Source: an uncultured Lachnospiraceae bacterium | GTDB taxonomy: Bacteria > Bacillota > Clostridia > Lachnospirales > Lachnospiraceae | Direction of reading: 5' to 3' | Length of the DNA: 14,221 nt | Assembly: GCA_934359535.1 (NCBI GenBank) | Contig: CAKRLN010000032.1 | Coordinates: 1 to 14,221, forward strand | Shown: positions 1 through 7,909 of the stretch, one piece after another | How positions within the stretch are numbered: the stretch's first letter is position 1 | Layout of the letters: the number at the start of each line of letters is the position of its first letter | Made by a program: the position numbers and the translations under genes | Notes under the pieces: generated by a model | Told to the model about the DNA's origin: nothing | Database searches by the model: none | What the model saw: only the letters and a program-made list of their open reading frames with translations

Positions 1-1405
1 ATATTACACTGCTTTGTCCATCTGACACGCCTTCCGTAAATCCACTTTTTCTGTTCCGGTGCCCCTGATCCATATCCTGCTTTGCATCTCCCTGATGTTC
101 ATTCTGCTCCAGATTACGTTCAAACTCATGGGACGCAACCGTAACCTCAATCGCATCTACGCGGATGCCAGCCTGATCCAGTTTCTCCTGAAGTGTTGCA
201 ATCTGTGCCTGAAGTGCTTCCTTTACCGCCTCATCCTGTGCAGCGAGCTGTGCATGGACAGCACCTTCTTTCATTGTAACCTCAAGATAGATTCTTCCAA
301 GATTCTCCGGTCTAAGCTGCATTTCCATTGATGAAACATCCTGCGTTATGGTAACTCTTGTCTGCTCTGCAATCTGACGGATCACATCAAGCGTATCCAC
401 CTGCTTTGGCTGATTGTTCTCCGGCTGCACCAGACTCTCTTCAAATGTGGTCTGAGCGACTGTATTTGCTCCTGTTACTACTGTCTTCGAAGTATCCCCG
501 GAAGCCTCTGCATGCTGTTCTCCCATCTGGGAATTACCAGATCCAGAGCGGGCATTTTCCGGTTGCTTTTCAACCCCATTCTGTGTCCTGATATTTTCAC
601 TCTGTGGCTCTTTTGGGGATTGCTCTGACTGAAGCTTTTCTGTTCCGGTCTGATCCTTCTGCAAAGCCTCCGTTTCCCTTGTCTGTCCTGCCTCACCTAC
701 GGTTTCTGTAAACAGTGCCTCCTCCTGCGTAGAATCATTTTCCGCTGGTAATACCGTCTTTTCAAACGTCTCGTTTTCAGGAAGCTGCTCCAATCCCTCT
801 ATTGCGTCACTGGTATCTACAGGCTCCATAAGGTTTGTCAGCTCCGTGAGATCATCACTCGTAATTCCAAGCTGACTCATCACATCGTTTGCGATCTGTC
901 CAAGCTCCTGCCATGTGTTCTGAAAATTGGCATCAAGAAGAAGCTCTGCCGGCTCCTCCTGTCCCGTCAGCTTTTGCACAAGCGCAGTCAGATTCTGCGG
1001 CTGCAAAAGATCAAACGCTGTCATTCCAAGGACTTCCATTGCTTTCTCCACATCCTTGGGATCCATGCCAAAATTCTCTGCCACTGTCCCTGTAATCTGG
1101 TCTGCCGTCTCTGAAAGCTCATCATTTAATTCTGCAATGCGCTCTTTTAATGAAGTCTCCTGGACAGGCTGCACATGGTTGTTCCCGGAATCATATAGTG
1201 GCTTTGTTTTGTCCGAATTCACAACAGTCTGAGCCTTATCATTCCCTGATGTTCCCGGCATATTGGAATTTGATATTCCACACTGCCGCATGAGTCCAGA
1301 AAAATCGGTTGATGCATTTTTTTTGTTCTGGTTTTTTCCTACTGTCTGGTTTTTTCCACCCATCTGGTTCACATTTAATGTTTTTAAAATCTGTGTTCCT
1401 GCCAT
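1..1405 (-). CDS. fliK: Flagellar hook-length control protein FliK, partial (C-terminus beyond the window)
   Basis: FliK is the secreted ruler that measures hook length and switches the export gate (FlhB) from rod/hook to filament substrates. The first 468 codons are visible; the frame is open to the left edge with no stop. The ATG follows a strong AAGGAGG at 1414-1420, 8 bases upstream. Residues 1-60 are polar, residues about 85-205 are helical and acidic, and about 215-340 form a low-complexity Gln/Glu/Thr/Ser-rich stretch typical of the FliK ruler. Residues about 340-430 carry the conserved FliK C-terminal (Flg_hook) domain: MEMQLRPENLGRIYLEV at 360-376, followed by a helical QLAAQDEAVKEALQ segment and IRVDAIEVTV. 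That conserved core identifies the gene; the rest of this family diverges quickly. It lies 36 bases downstream of the MotE-like gene, in the normal fliJ-ylxF-fliK order. An 18-bp tandem repeat lies near its start. Confidence 0.93.
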   Translation of the reverse strand, partial: MAGTQILKTLNVNQMGGKNQTVGKNQNKKNASTDFSGLMRQCGISNSNMPGTSGNDKAQTVVNSDKTKPLYDSGNNHVQPVQETSLKERIAELNDELSETADQITGTVAENFGMDPKDVEKAMEVLGMTAFDLLQPQNLTALVQKLTGQEEPAELLLDANFQNTWQELGQIANDVMSQLGITSDDLTELTNLMEPVDTSDAIEGLEQLPENETFEKTVLPAENDSTQEEALFTETVGEAGQTRETEALQKDQTGTEKLQSEQSPKEPQSENIRTQNGVEKQPENARSGSGNSQMGEQHAEASGDTSKTVVTGANTVAQTTFEESLVQPENNQPKQVDTLDVIRQIAEQTRVTITQDVSSMEMQLRPENLGRIYLEVTMKEGAVHAQLAAQDEAVKEALQAQIATLQEKLDQAGIRVDAIEVTVASHEFERNLEQNEHQGDAKQDMDQGHRNRKSGFTEGVSDGQSSVI

Positions 1406-1441
1406 ATCTGTTTCCTCCTTTCTTTTGTTTTCAGCATTACG

Positions 1442-2338
1442 TTAATTCTGCTGTGGCTGCTGTGGTTCTAACAGCTTTGTAACCTGTGCTGCTGTATTGG
1501 AATCCATCTTGCCAAGAACATTTGCTCTCGACTGCGTATCCATTGCCTGAAGAATATCTGCAACCAGCTCCAGATTATCTGTCATTGTGTTAAAAATTGC
1601 GGCTGCCTCCTTTGGTTTCATGGATGAATATGTTTTCGCATAATCCTCAACTTCAGAATCATACGTAAGCTGCTCAACTACCTGTTTATACAAAACTTCT
1701 GCATTTGCAGGATCAATACTTTCATAATATTCTTTGTAATTGCTGATGTCTGGAGCATTGTCCGAAAAAACAACCTCCTCATAGAATTTTTCTTTTTCCT
1801 GTTCAAAAGCTGCCTCATTTTCTTTATATTGAGACAGATTATCTACCTGCCCCTGAAGATCTGCAATCTGAGATTCATCCTGCTGTTTTTCTGCATTTGC
1901 ATCATCTAACTGTTTTTCAAGTTCCTTGATCCGGGCAATCGCATCATTCAGGGAATCATATGGGTATGCTTCTGTTGTCTGGGAATCTTCTGACACATTC
2001 TCCTCCGTGCTTGGAAGAATACGATTCAGATATGGGACATCTTTTAAAACCGGACTAAGTACAGATGAGCCAAATCCTCCAACATCCGTTTTAATAAGAA
2101 GCGCGATAATTCCAAGCCAGATCAAAATAATGAGAATCGTTACAATTACGAGTCCTATTTTGCTGGAAATTTTTTCTTCTTCCCCGTCGTTTTCTGTTCC
2201 GTCCTCTTTTGTTTTTTTCTTAGCAAGTTTTTTTTCTTCTTTTTCCCGTCTTTTCTGCTCCTTTTTTTCTTCCTTCGTCAGTTTTTTATTCTGTTCATCG
2301 CCAGCTCCTGCTTCATTCGGGTTAAACTCTTCTGCCAC
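1442..2338 (-). CDS. ylxF: YlxF/MotE-like membrane-anchored coiled-coil protein with MgtE-N-type domain
   Basis: This 298-residue protein sits between fliJ and fliK, the place of ylxF in Bacillus. The order of parts is a highly charged cytoplasmic N-tail rich in Lys and Glu (about 16-59), one transmembrane helix (about 61-82), a short linker, a long predicted coiled coil (about 130-188), and a C-terminal helical domain (about 235-292, KPKEAAAIFNTM and RANVLGKMDSNTAAQVTKLL) resembling the MgtE N-terminal/FliG-like repeat fold found in MotE proteins. MotE relatives act outside the membrane as chaperones or scaffolds for stator proteins in some bacteria; that role here is inferred. The start is GTG at 2338: AAGGAG (2348-2353) lies 9 bases upstream, no ATG occurs nearby, and the start follows the fliJ stop by 19 bases. 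The gene name rests on position plus architecture, because the family is poorly conserved in sequence. Confidence 0.85.
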   Translation of the reverse strand: MAEEFNPNEAGAGDEQNKKLTKEEKKEQKRREKEEKKLAKKKTKEDGTENDGEEEKISSKIGLVIVTILIILIWLGIIALLIKTDVGGFGSSVLSPVLKDVPYLNRILPSTEENVSEDSQTTEAYPYDSLNDAIARIKELEKQLDDANAEKQQDESQIADLQGQVDNLSQYKENEAAFEQEKEKFYEEVVFSDNAPDISNYKEYYESIDPANAEVLYKQVVEQLTYDSEVEDYAKTYSSMKPKEAAAIFNTMTDNLELVADILQAMDTQSRANVLGKMDSNTAAQVTKLLEPQQPQQN

Positions 2339-2357
2339 TTTTGTTTTCTCCTTCCCA

Positions 2358-2810
2358 TCACACGTTCGTTTCGTTTGGGTTATATGTATAGCTTACCAGC
2401 TCATCAATCTCCTTTGACTCCTGGCGCAGTAAGTCCTTTTTAAATTCTTCAAATTCTTTATCTCTTAAGATTTCCTGCGTTTTACGCTCCTTCATAACCA
2501 TTCCAAGCTCGCGTCTGCAGGCTTCCAGTGTCATCTCAGCCTTATGCACCTCCATCATCTGCCGGCGCACAAGTGTCTTCATTGTATCTGTATTCTCCCT
2601 TGCAATTTTAAGTTCCCTGATATTCATCGGGCCGGAAAGCTGCTCTTTCAAAAGCTGTTCATAGCGGAAACGCTTTAAAACAAGCGCTTCTAGCTTTTCC
2701 TGTTCATCCAGATATCTCACATTTGCCTGACTGAATGCAGCCCTTGCCTGACTTTCCAGTTTTCTTTTTATATTCAGGATATTCTGCATCCTGTATCGGA
2801 ATTTTGCCAT
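2358..2810 (-). CDS. fliJ: Flagellar export chaperone FliJ
   Basis: FliJ is the small coiled-coil stalk of the flagellar type III export ATPase. It inserts into the FliI ring, contacts FlhA, and escorts export chaperones. The 150-residue product starts MAKFRYRMQNILNIKRKLE, the usual FliJ opening, and is almost entirely charged helix with two long antiparallel coiled-coil segments and no membrane segment. Length fits the family (about 145-150). I chose the ATG at 2810 over an in-frame TTG one codon earlier because ATG is preferred and the MAKF opening is family-like. Its ribosome site, AGGTGA at 2815-2820, is built into the fliI stop codon, so translation is probably coupled to fliI. The spacing of 4-5 bases is on the short side. 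Identification relies on sequence style and the fliI-fliJ neighbourhood. Confidence 0.93.
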   Translation of the reverse strand: MAKFRYRMQNILNIKRKLESQARAAFSQANVRYLDEQEKLEALVLKRFRYEQLLKEQLSGPMNIRELKIARENTDTMKTLVRRQMMEVHKAEMTLEACRRELGMVMKERKTQEILRDKEFEEFKKDLLRQESKEIDELVSYTYNPNETNV

Positions 2811-2814
2811 CAAA

Positions 2815-2820
2815 TCACCT
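2815..2820 (-). promoter_or_regulatory. fliJ ribosome binding site overlapping the fliI stop codon
   Basis: The minus strand reads TAGGTGA here: TAG is the fliI stop (2819-2821) and AGGTGA is the only plausible Shine-Dalgarno for the fliJ ATG at 2810. A terminating ribosome on fliI would sit on the fliJ initiation site, which fits coupled, balanced synthesis of the ATPase and its stalk. The coupling is inferred. Confidence 0.6.
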
Positions 2821-4129
2821 ACTCAGCAAATACCTGTTCTAAAAGCTGTATTTCTTCTTCAAATTGAAATTTTTCATCAGTTGCCTGACATAAAAACTGG
2901 TTGACCGCACCAATCTTTTTGATTGCATAATCAATATCCGGGTTCGAGCCGCTCTTATACGCGCCAATATTGATCAGATCCTCTGCCTCCTGATAGGTTG
3001 CAAGTACATTTTTTAATTTTCCTGCAAGCTCTTTATGCTCCTTATCTGCAATCGCGCTCATAACCCTCGAAATACTCTGCAATACATCAATTGCAGGATA
3101 ATGATTCTTATGTCCCAGCTTACGATCCAACATAATATGTCCATCCAGAATGCTTCGTGCAGTATCTGTAATTGGTTCATTAAAATCGTCCCCATCTACA
3201 AGTACCGTATAAAGTCCTGTGATTGAACCCAAATCTGCGGTTCCTGCACGTTCAAGAAGCTTTGGCATCTCCGAATATACACTCGGTGGATAGCCTCTTG
3301 TTACCGGCGGCTCACCGGAAGCAAGTCCGATTTCTCTCTGTGCCATGGAAAAACGGGTCAGGGAATCCATCATAAGAAGAACATCCTTTCCCTGATCCCG
3401 AAAATATTCTGCAATTGCTGTAGCTGTCTTTGCCGCATTTTTCCGGATCAATGCCGGTTTATCAGACGTTGCAACAACAACAACCGATCTTGCCATTCCC
3501 TCCGGTCCAAGATCGCGTTCGATAAATTCCCGAACCTCTCGCCCTCGCTCCCCAATCAGGGCAATCACATTAATATCCGCCTTGGTATTCCTTGCAAACA
3601 TACCAAGAAGTGTACTTTTTCCAACTCCTGAGCCTGCAAAAATGCCAATTCTCTGCCCTTTTCCTACTGTAATCAGACCATCCACTGCCTTTACGCCAAG
3701 CGGAAGCACCTCACTGATAATTTTTCTTTGCATTGGATCTGGCGGATCTGCCTCAATCGGATAATATTGTCCTGTCTCTAGCTCTTCCACATCGGTTGGT
3801 CTTCCAATTCCATCAAGGGTATGTCCTAAGATTCCGTTTCCCACCATAACCGACAATGGATGCCCGGTGTTCTCCACTGTGCATCCAATTCCAACGCCTT
3901 CGACATTATCAAGCGGCATCAGAATGAGCCGCCGATCCTGAAACCCCACCACCTCTGCCATCACAGAAGTGGTTTTTTCTTTGTCCAGATATATGCGGCA
4001 CAGATCATTCAGTCTTGCCTCCGGTCCAATTGATTCAATTGTAAGTCCTACTACTTTTGCAACCTTTCCATAGCTTTTATAAAACCGCTTTCCCATCAGC
4101 TGCAAATATTTTTCTGCCTCTTTTGTCAC
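2819..4129 (-). CDS. fliI: Flagellum-specific ATP synthase / type III export ATPase FliI
   Basis: FliI is the hexameric ATPase at the base of the flagellar export apparatus; it works with FliH and FliJ to engage substrates and hydrolyses ATP. The 436-residue protein has an N-terminal beta-barrel (to about residue 95), an F1-beta-like catalytic core with Walker A AGSGVGKST at 165-173, GERGREV at 193-199, Walker B DVLLMMDS at 249-256, and the block SGEPPVTRGYPPSVYSEMPK around 271-290. A helical C-terminal domain follows. Length matches the family (about 435-455). GLASGEPP and the type III signature separate it from true F1 beta subunits, and the position between fliH and fliJ settles the flagellar role. 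The start is GTG at 4129, with GGAGA at 4137-4141 about 7-8 bases upstream. The gap to fliH is 35 bases with no promoter visible. Confidence 0.98.
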   Translation of the reverse strand: MTKEAEKYLQLMGKRFYKSYGKVAKVVGLTIESIGPEARLNDLCRIYLDKEKTTSVMAEVVGFQDRRLILMPLDNVEGVGIGCTVENTGHPLSVMVGNGILGHTLDGIGRPTDVEELETGQYYPIEADPPDPMQRKIISEVLPLGVKAVDGLITVGKGQRIGIFAGSGVGKSTLLGMFARNTKADINVIALIGERGREVREFIERDLGPEGMARSVVVVATSDKPALIRKNAAKTATAIAEYFRDQGKDVLLMMDSLTRFSMAQREIGLASGEPPVTRGYPPSVYSEMPKLLERAGTADLGSITGLYTVLVDGDDFNEPITDTARSILDGHIMLDRKLGHKNHYPAIDVLQSISRVMSAIADKEHKELAGKLKNVLATYQEAEDLINIGAYKSGSNPDIDYAIKKIGAVNQFLCQATDEKFQFEEEIQLLEQVFAE

Positions 4130-4164
4130 AAAATTATCTCCAAAATCAAAGCATTTTTTATGTT

Positions 4165-4932
4165 CTATGTAAGCGAGCGAAGATCATTGATCAGATTCTG
4201 AAATTCTGTATCTACGCTGCAGTCAAACACGCCGGAGCTGGTCTCAATCATGCACTGTTCATCATTCAGTGCAGGATCAGCCACATACTCGATCGTGATC
4301 TGATCGGAAAACGCATCTTCGATCAAACGCGGATTCTCCGATAAGTATTGCTTATTTGCCGGTGATACCCGCACCTGAAAATTCTGATCTGCCTCATTAT
4401 GATCAATCGTATTTTTTATCAGATATATAAGAATTTCTTTCTTTTTTTCAAATTCAATATGAAAAACCTTATCAAACACCTGGATAACAGCATCAACAAT
4501 ATCGTTTTCCATTGTATCCAGCTTTTTCGCATACTGACTTCTCAGGTTTTCTTCCATTGATGCATATTTGGCCTGAAGCTGATTCAGCATATCCTCTTTT
4601 TCTGCCTCAAACTGCTGCATTCCGGCATCATAACCGGCACGTCTTTGTTCCTCAAACAATGCACCAGCCTGGTCCTTCGCCTGTTCCATCATCCGGTCAG
4701 CATCATCCTTTGCTTTTCCTTCAATCAGTCCTGCCTGAATCCTTGCGGCCTCTAACACTTCTTCTGGCGAAGGTTCTACTACGCTTCCATCCTCTGAATG
4801 TGTGCTCTGAAAACGTTTTTTTTCTTCCTCCGCCTGTTTTTTTAGTTTTTCCTGAAGGATCTCGTCTGCATTGATCACCCTTGCTTCATTCTGAAGCCCG
4901 GTAACAAAGTTCTGTTTTACAACATTATACAA
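4165..4932 (-). CDS. fliH: Flagellar assembly protein FliH (export ATPase regulator)
   Basis: FliH dimers bind the N-terminus of FliI, hold its ATPase activity in check, and anchor the complex to the C-ring. The product starts YNVVKQNFVTGLQNEARVI and has a long charged, Ala/Glu/Lys/Gln-rich coiled-coil middle (about residues 20-150). Its C-terminal half resembles the FliH/V-ATPase E-subunit fold (DIVDAVIQVFDKVFHIEF, then VRVSPANKQYL and the closing GVFDCSVDTEFQNLINDL). I favour the TTG at 4932 as the start: GGAGGTGA (4941-4948) lies 8 bases upstream. An in-frame GTG at 4944 would give 4 more residues, but it lies inside that ribosome site. Either way the gene begins inside the last codons of fliG (overlap of 8 or 20 bases). 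FliH proteins diverge strongly, so the call leans on order and domain style. Confidence 0.93.
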   Translation of the reverse strand: MYNVVKQNFVTGLQNEARVINADEILQEKLKKQAEEEKKRFQSTHSEDGSVVEPSPEEVLEAARIQAGLIEGKAKDDADRMMEQAKDQAGALFEEQRRAGYDAGMQQFEAEKEDMLNQLQAKYASMEENLRSQYAKKLDTMENDIVDAVIQVFDKVFHIEFEKKKEILIYLIKNTIDHNEADQNFQVRVSPANKQYLSENPRLIEDAFSDQITIEYVADPALNDEQCMIETSSGVFDCSVDTEFQNLINDLRSLT

Positions 4933-5929
4933 CGATATCGTCACCTCCGCCTCTTGAAATTACAATTTCAGCGGAATCTTCAAGTTTTCGGATAACACTA
5001 ACAATCTTCTGCTGTGCTTCCTCGACATCCTTCATACGAACCGGTCCCATAAATTCCATATCTTCCTTAATCATTGCAGCAAGACGTTTCGACAGGTTCT
5101 TGAAGATAACATTCTGTACCTCTTCCGTTGCATTCTTAAGCGCAAGCGCAAGATCCGAATTCTCAACATCGCGGAGAACTCTCTGGATTGCACGGTCATC
5201 AAGCAGCAGAATATCCTCGAATACAAACATCTTCTTGCGGATCTCGTCTGCAAGCTCCGGCTCCTCAATCTCAAGAGATTCCATAATATGCTTTTCTGTG
5301 GAACGGTCAACAGAATTGAGGATGGCAACGATTGCGTCAACACCACCAACAATTGTGTAATCCTGATTAACAAGAGATGCAAGTTTACGTTCAAGTACTT
5401 TTTCAACTTCCTTGATTACATCCGGTGAAGCACGATCCATCATTGCAATTCTTCTTGCCACATCAGCCTGTTTTTCCGGAGGGAGGGCTCCAAGCACCAT
5501 AGAAGCCTGTCCTGGAGCAAGATAGGAAAGGATCATTGCAATCGTCTGTGGATGCTCATCCTGGATAAAATTCAAAAGCTGGCTTGGATCCGTCTTTCGT
5601 ACAAATTCGAATGGGCGCACCTGAAGTGATGCCGTAAGCTTGGCAATAACATCCTGTGCTTTTTCATTTCCAAGCGATTTCTCAAGAAGTTCCTTGGCAT
5701 AGCCAATACCGCCCTCCGCAATATACTGCTGTGCAAGACACACCTGATAGAATTCATTCAATACGTCTTCCTTTGTCTGCGGGGAAACACTTCGTGTATT
5801 CGCGATTTCAAGCGTGAGTTCTTCGATTTCTTCTTCTTTTAAATGTTTAAATATTGCCGACGATTTTTCTGGTCCAAGTGCAATCAGAAGAATCGCTGCT
5901 TTTTGTATTCCTGTATATGTCTCTGCCAT
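4925..5929 (-). CDS. fliG: Flagellar motor switch protein FliG
   Basis: FliG forms the top of the C-ring: it binds FliF through its N-domain, FliM through the middle domain, and the stator through its C-domain, where torque is generated. The 334-residue protein has the expected three domains: N-domain (1-100, GIQKAAILLIALGPE), middle domain with EHPQTIA at 125-131, the Gly-Gly hinge region around 195-197, and the C-domain with MFVFEDI at 234-240 and the torque helix DDRAIQRVLRDVENSDLALALK at 244-265, whose charged residues are intact. Length is normal. The ATG follows the fliF stop by 6 bases; its ribosome site (GGGAG) is formed by the last fliF codons. FliG and FliF must be made in matching amounts, which this arrangement favours. 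The end overlaps fliH. Confidence 0.99.
   Translation of the reverse strand: MAETYTGIQKAAILLIALGPEKSSAIFKHLKEEEIEELTLEIANTRSVSPQTKEDVLNEFYQVCLAQQYIAEGGIGYAKELLEKSLGNEKAQDVIAKLTASLQVRPFEFVRKTDPSQLLNFIQDEHPQTIAMILSYLAPGQASMVLGALPPEKQADVARRIAMMDRASPDVIKEVEKVLERKLASLVNQDYTIVGGVDAIVAILNSVDRSTEKHIMESLEIEEPELADEIRKKMFVFEDILLLDDRAIQRVLRDVENSDLALALKNATEEVQNVIFKNLSKRLAAMIKEDMEFMGPVRMKDVEEAQQKIVSVIRKLEDSAEIVISRGGGDDIVV
4941..4948 (-). promoter_or_regulatory. fliH ribosome binding site inside the end of fliG
   Basis: The minus strand carries GGAGGTGA within the fliG codons for its final Gly-Gly-Asp stretch. It stands 8 bases before an in-frame TTG (4932) and overlaps the alternative GTG (4944), so it argues for the TTG start. 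It also constrains the C-terminal residues of FliG. Confidence 0.65.
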
Positions 5930-5935
5930 GAAAAA

Positions 5936-7543
5936 CTACTCCCAATCTTCGTTTAACCAGTTGCGTAACAGCTGTGCTGCCGCATTCGGATTCTCATCCA
6001 CAAATTTCTCAATCAGAACCCTCGCCTCTGACTTCTCATTGAAGCCGATATCCTCAAGATCATCCTGCTGCGCCTCCGCAGTTGACTCTAACAGGGATTC
6101 CACGGAAAGCTCCGGCTCCATAACCGGCTCTGGTTCCTTTCTTGTGCTCCGGAATACCACATATCCAAGCAAAGCAAAAATAAGCACTGCAAGTACAATC
6201 TGGAAAATATCTGCAAGTGTACGGCTGCTCTTATCTTTATAATGGAATTCTGGCTGCTGATAGCAAAGGATCGTAATTCCATTTGTCGGGAATCCTGTTG
6301 CATTTGCGACCATTTGAACAAGGGAATCATCCACATCTACCTGAACCGGATCGCTGTTTTGTGCAACAAACTGATCAAAGGTTGTATCTTTCAAATCCCC
6401 GTTCTTCTCCATCTGCGCTTCATCATATACAACGTATCTTGTACATACGATTGACACCGATGAACTGTCATAATTGATTGTGCCCCCGGCATTTGTTGTT
6501 TTTGTGATTTTTTCATTGTTCTGATACTGTGTTTTCGTTTCCGAAGTCGTAGAGGAGGAATTTTCGTTATCCTGTGTCACATAGGTGTTTGCATCATTCG
6601 TATCTGTTCCTGGTGTTCCACCGTTTCCGTTCGTCGATTCAGATTCGTATTCATCCTTAGAAGATACCATACCATCCGTCTGTCCATCCGGAGCATAGTA
6701 CTCATGCGTTGCTGTCTCGGTATTATCAAAATTAATATCCAGCTTCGGAGCAACTTCTACATTGGAATAAATCTTTGTTTCAACAAGAACATCTTTGATT
6801 TTGTCTTTGAGCAGGTTCTCCTGTTTCTGCTGATAGGAAAGCTGGGAGCTTGCCGTTCCAACCGCCGAATCTGAATCAGCCCCAGAATATAACACATTGG
6901 CATTCTGATCCAGAATTGTAATTCCATCTGTTGATTCATTTCCGATCTGGGTTGCAATAAATCTTGCAAGACCATATGCCTGATCCTCCCCCATATCGCC
7001 CGAAAGCTTCAATGTAACCGCCGCTTTCGCCTGTTCATCCTTTGAAAGAATTGTTCCATCATCATCTGGAAGTGTCAGATCCACCGTTGCTGATTCAACA
7101 TTCGATAGCGATTCCAAGCGTTTGGCAAAACGTTCTTCCATATAAAGCTTATATTTTTTCTGCTTATCCGCCGCTGTTGAGGACATGCTTCCATCTACAG
7201 CATCGTTGATGCTGTATCCATCTGAAGGGATATTGTTCTCTCCAAGAAGAATTTCTGCCGTCGCCTGATTCTTCTGATTGACAGTAAAGGACAATCCATC
7301 ATCCGATACCTTGTAATCAATTGAGCCATCCCCCTCTAAGACTTTCTTTACCTCTGCTGCCTTGGCTGTATCTTCGCAGGTAACAAGTGGTACGTATGTC
7401 GGTCTTGAGACGGACACTCCAAGAATCACAAGCGCAATCAGAACAACTGCTGTACTGCTGATCAGAATTGCTTTCTGCTTTGTATTAAATTTCTTCCACC
7501 ATTCCATAATCCGGTTTAAGATCTTTTGTATTTGTTCCGGCAT
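5936..7543 (-). CDS. fliF: Flagellar MS-ring protein FliF
   Basis: FliF builds the MS ring in the cytoplasmic membrane, the platform for C-ring and export gate assembly. The 535-residue protein has a short cytoplasmic N-tail, transmembrane helix 1 (about 25-45), secretin-like ring-building motifs in the extracytoplasmic part (conserved EERFAKRLESLSNVESATVDL at about 136-156), a polar insertion about 283-358 rich in Asn, Thr, Ser, Asp and Gly (the family's beta-collar region), transmembrane helix 2 (about 443-465), and a cytoplasmic C-tail. The last 30 residues (EKFVDENPNAAAQLLRNWLN) match the FliG-binding helix pair. Length is typical (about 520-560). The ATG follows AAGGGGA by about 7 bases. 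The gap to fliE is 54 bases with no terminator; only a 4-bp stem (AGGC/GCCT) is visible there. Confidence 0.99.
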   Translation of the reverse strand: MPEQIQKILNRIMEWWKKFNTKQKAILISSTAVVLIALVILGVSVSRPTYVPLVTCEDTAKAAEVKKVLEGDGSIDYKVSDDGLSFTVNQKNQATAEILLGENNIPSDGYSINDAVDGSMSSTAADKQKKYKLYMEERFAKRLESLSNVESATVDLTLPDDDGTILSKDEQAKAAVTLKLSGDMGEDQAYGLARFIATQIGNESTDGITILDQNANVLYSGADSDSAVGTASSQLSYQQKQENLLKDKIKDVLVETKIYSNVEVAPKLDINFDNTETATHEYYAPDGQTDGMVSSKDEYESESTNGNGGTPGTDTNDANTYVTQDNENSSSTTSETKTQYQNNEKITKTTNAGGTINYDSSSVSIVCTRYVVYDEAQMEKNGDLKDTTFDQFVAQNSDPVQVDVDDSLVQMVANATGFPTNGITILCYQQPEFHYKDKSSRTLADIFQIVLAVLIFALLGYVVFRSTRKEPEPVMEPELSVESLLESTAEAQQDDLEDIGFNEKSEARVLIEKFVDENPNAAAQLLRNWLNEDWE

Positions 7544-7597
7544 TTCAAATTCCCCTTACATTCGTCATATCTGCTATTTTAGGCTTCCTTGCCTGGA

Positions 7598-7909
7598 TTA
7601 AATTGAAATCTGCATAATTTCCTTGTATGCATCAATCATTTTATCCCTGACTGCTGTTGTATATTGTATTGCCGTCAAAGCCTTTGTCTGTGCCACCAAA
7701 AGATCGTGTGTATTTTCAGATTCTCCAAGCATAAAACGAACTTCTTCGGATTCCGCCGAATTTTGCAAAGCATTTGTCTCATCAAGTGCGTTCATTGCTG
7801 AAGAAAGTACAGAATCAAAGGTGTTATCATCGTTCTTAACAAGGGATTCGTTCTTTGCAACTCCGTTTAAATAATCGGACGTTACTCCGTTTAAAACTGA
7901 AATATCCAT
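7598..7909 (-). CDS. fliE: Flagellar hook-basal body complex protein FliE
   Basis: FliE joins the MS ring to the proximal rod and is among the first substrates of the flagellar export gate. The 103-residue protein has a variable N-terminus and the conserved C-terminal half: FDSVLSSAMNALDETNALQ, then ENTHDLLVAQTKALTAIQYTTAVRDKMIDAYKEIMQISI, which is the FliE signature with the final Y-x-E-I-M-x-x-x-I. There is no signal peptide, as expected for type III export. The ATG at 7909 is forced, since a stop codon lies two codons upstream in frame. The best ribosome site, AGGAG at 7924-7928, is 14 bases away, which is unusually far. The gene follows flgC by 24 bases. Confidence 0.97.
   Translation of the reverse strand: MDISVLNGVTSDYLNGVAKNESLVKNDDNTFDSVLSSAMNALDETNALQNSAESEEVRFMLGESENTHDLLVAQTKALTAIQYTTAVRDKMIDAYKEIMQISI

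Noticed and set aside
1926..2417. A 163-codon open frame on the plus strand opposite the MotE-like gene and the end of fliJ
   Set aside because: It mirrors the Lys/Glu-rich coding strand (giving Phe/Ser-rich nonsense), has no ribosome site, and is fully antisense to supported genes.
5814..6242. A 142-codon plus-strand open frame across the fliG/fliF junction
   Set aside because: Ser-rich shadow of FliG/FliF coding DNA with no promoter, ribosome site or recognisable domain.
7581..7594. AGGC/GCCT stem between fliE and fliF as a terminator
   Set aside because: Only 4 bp of stem and a weak A/T tail; it is more likely chance, and fliE and fliF belong to one operon.
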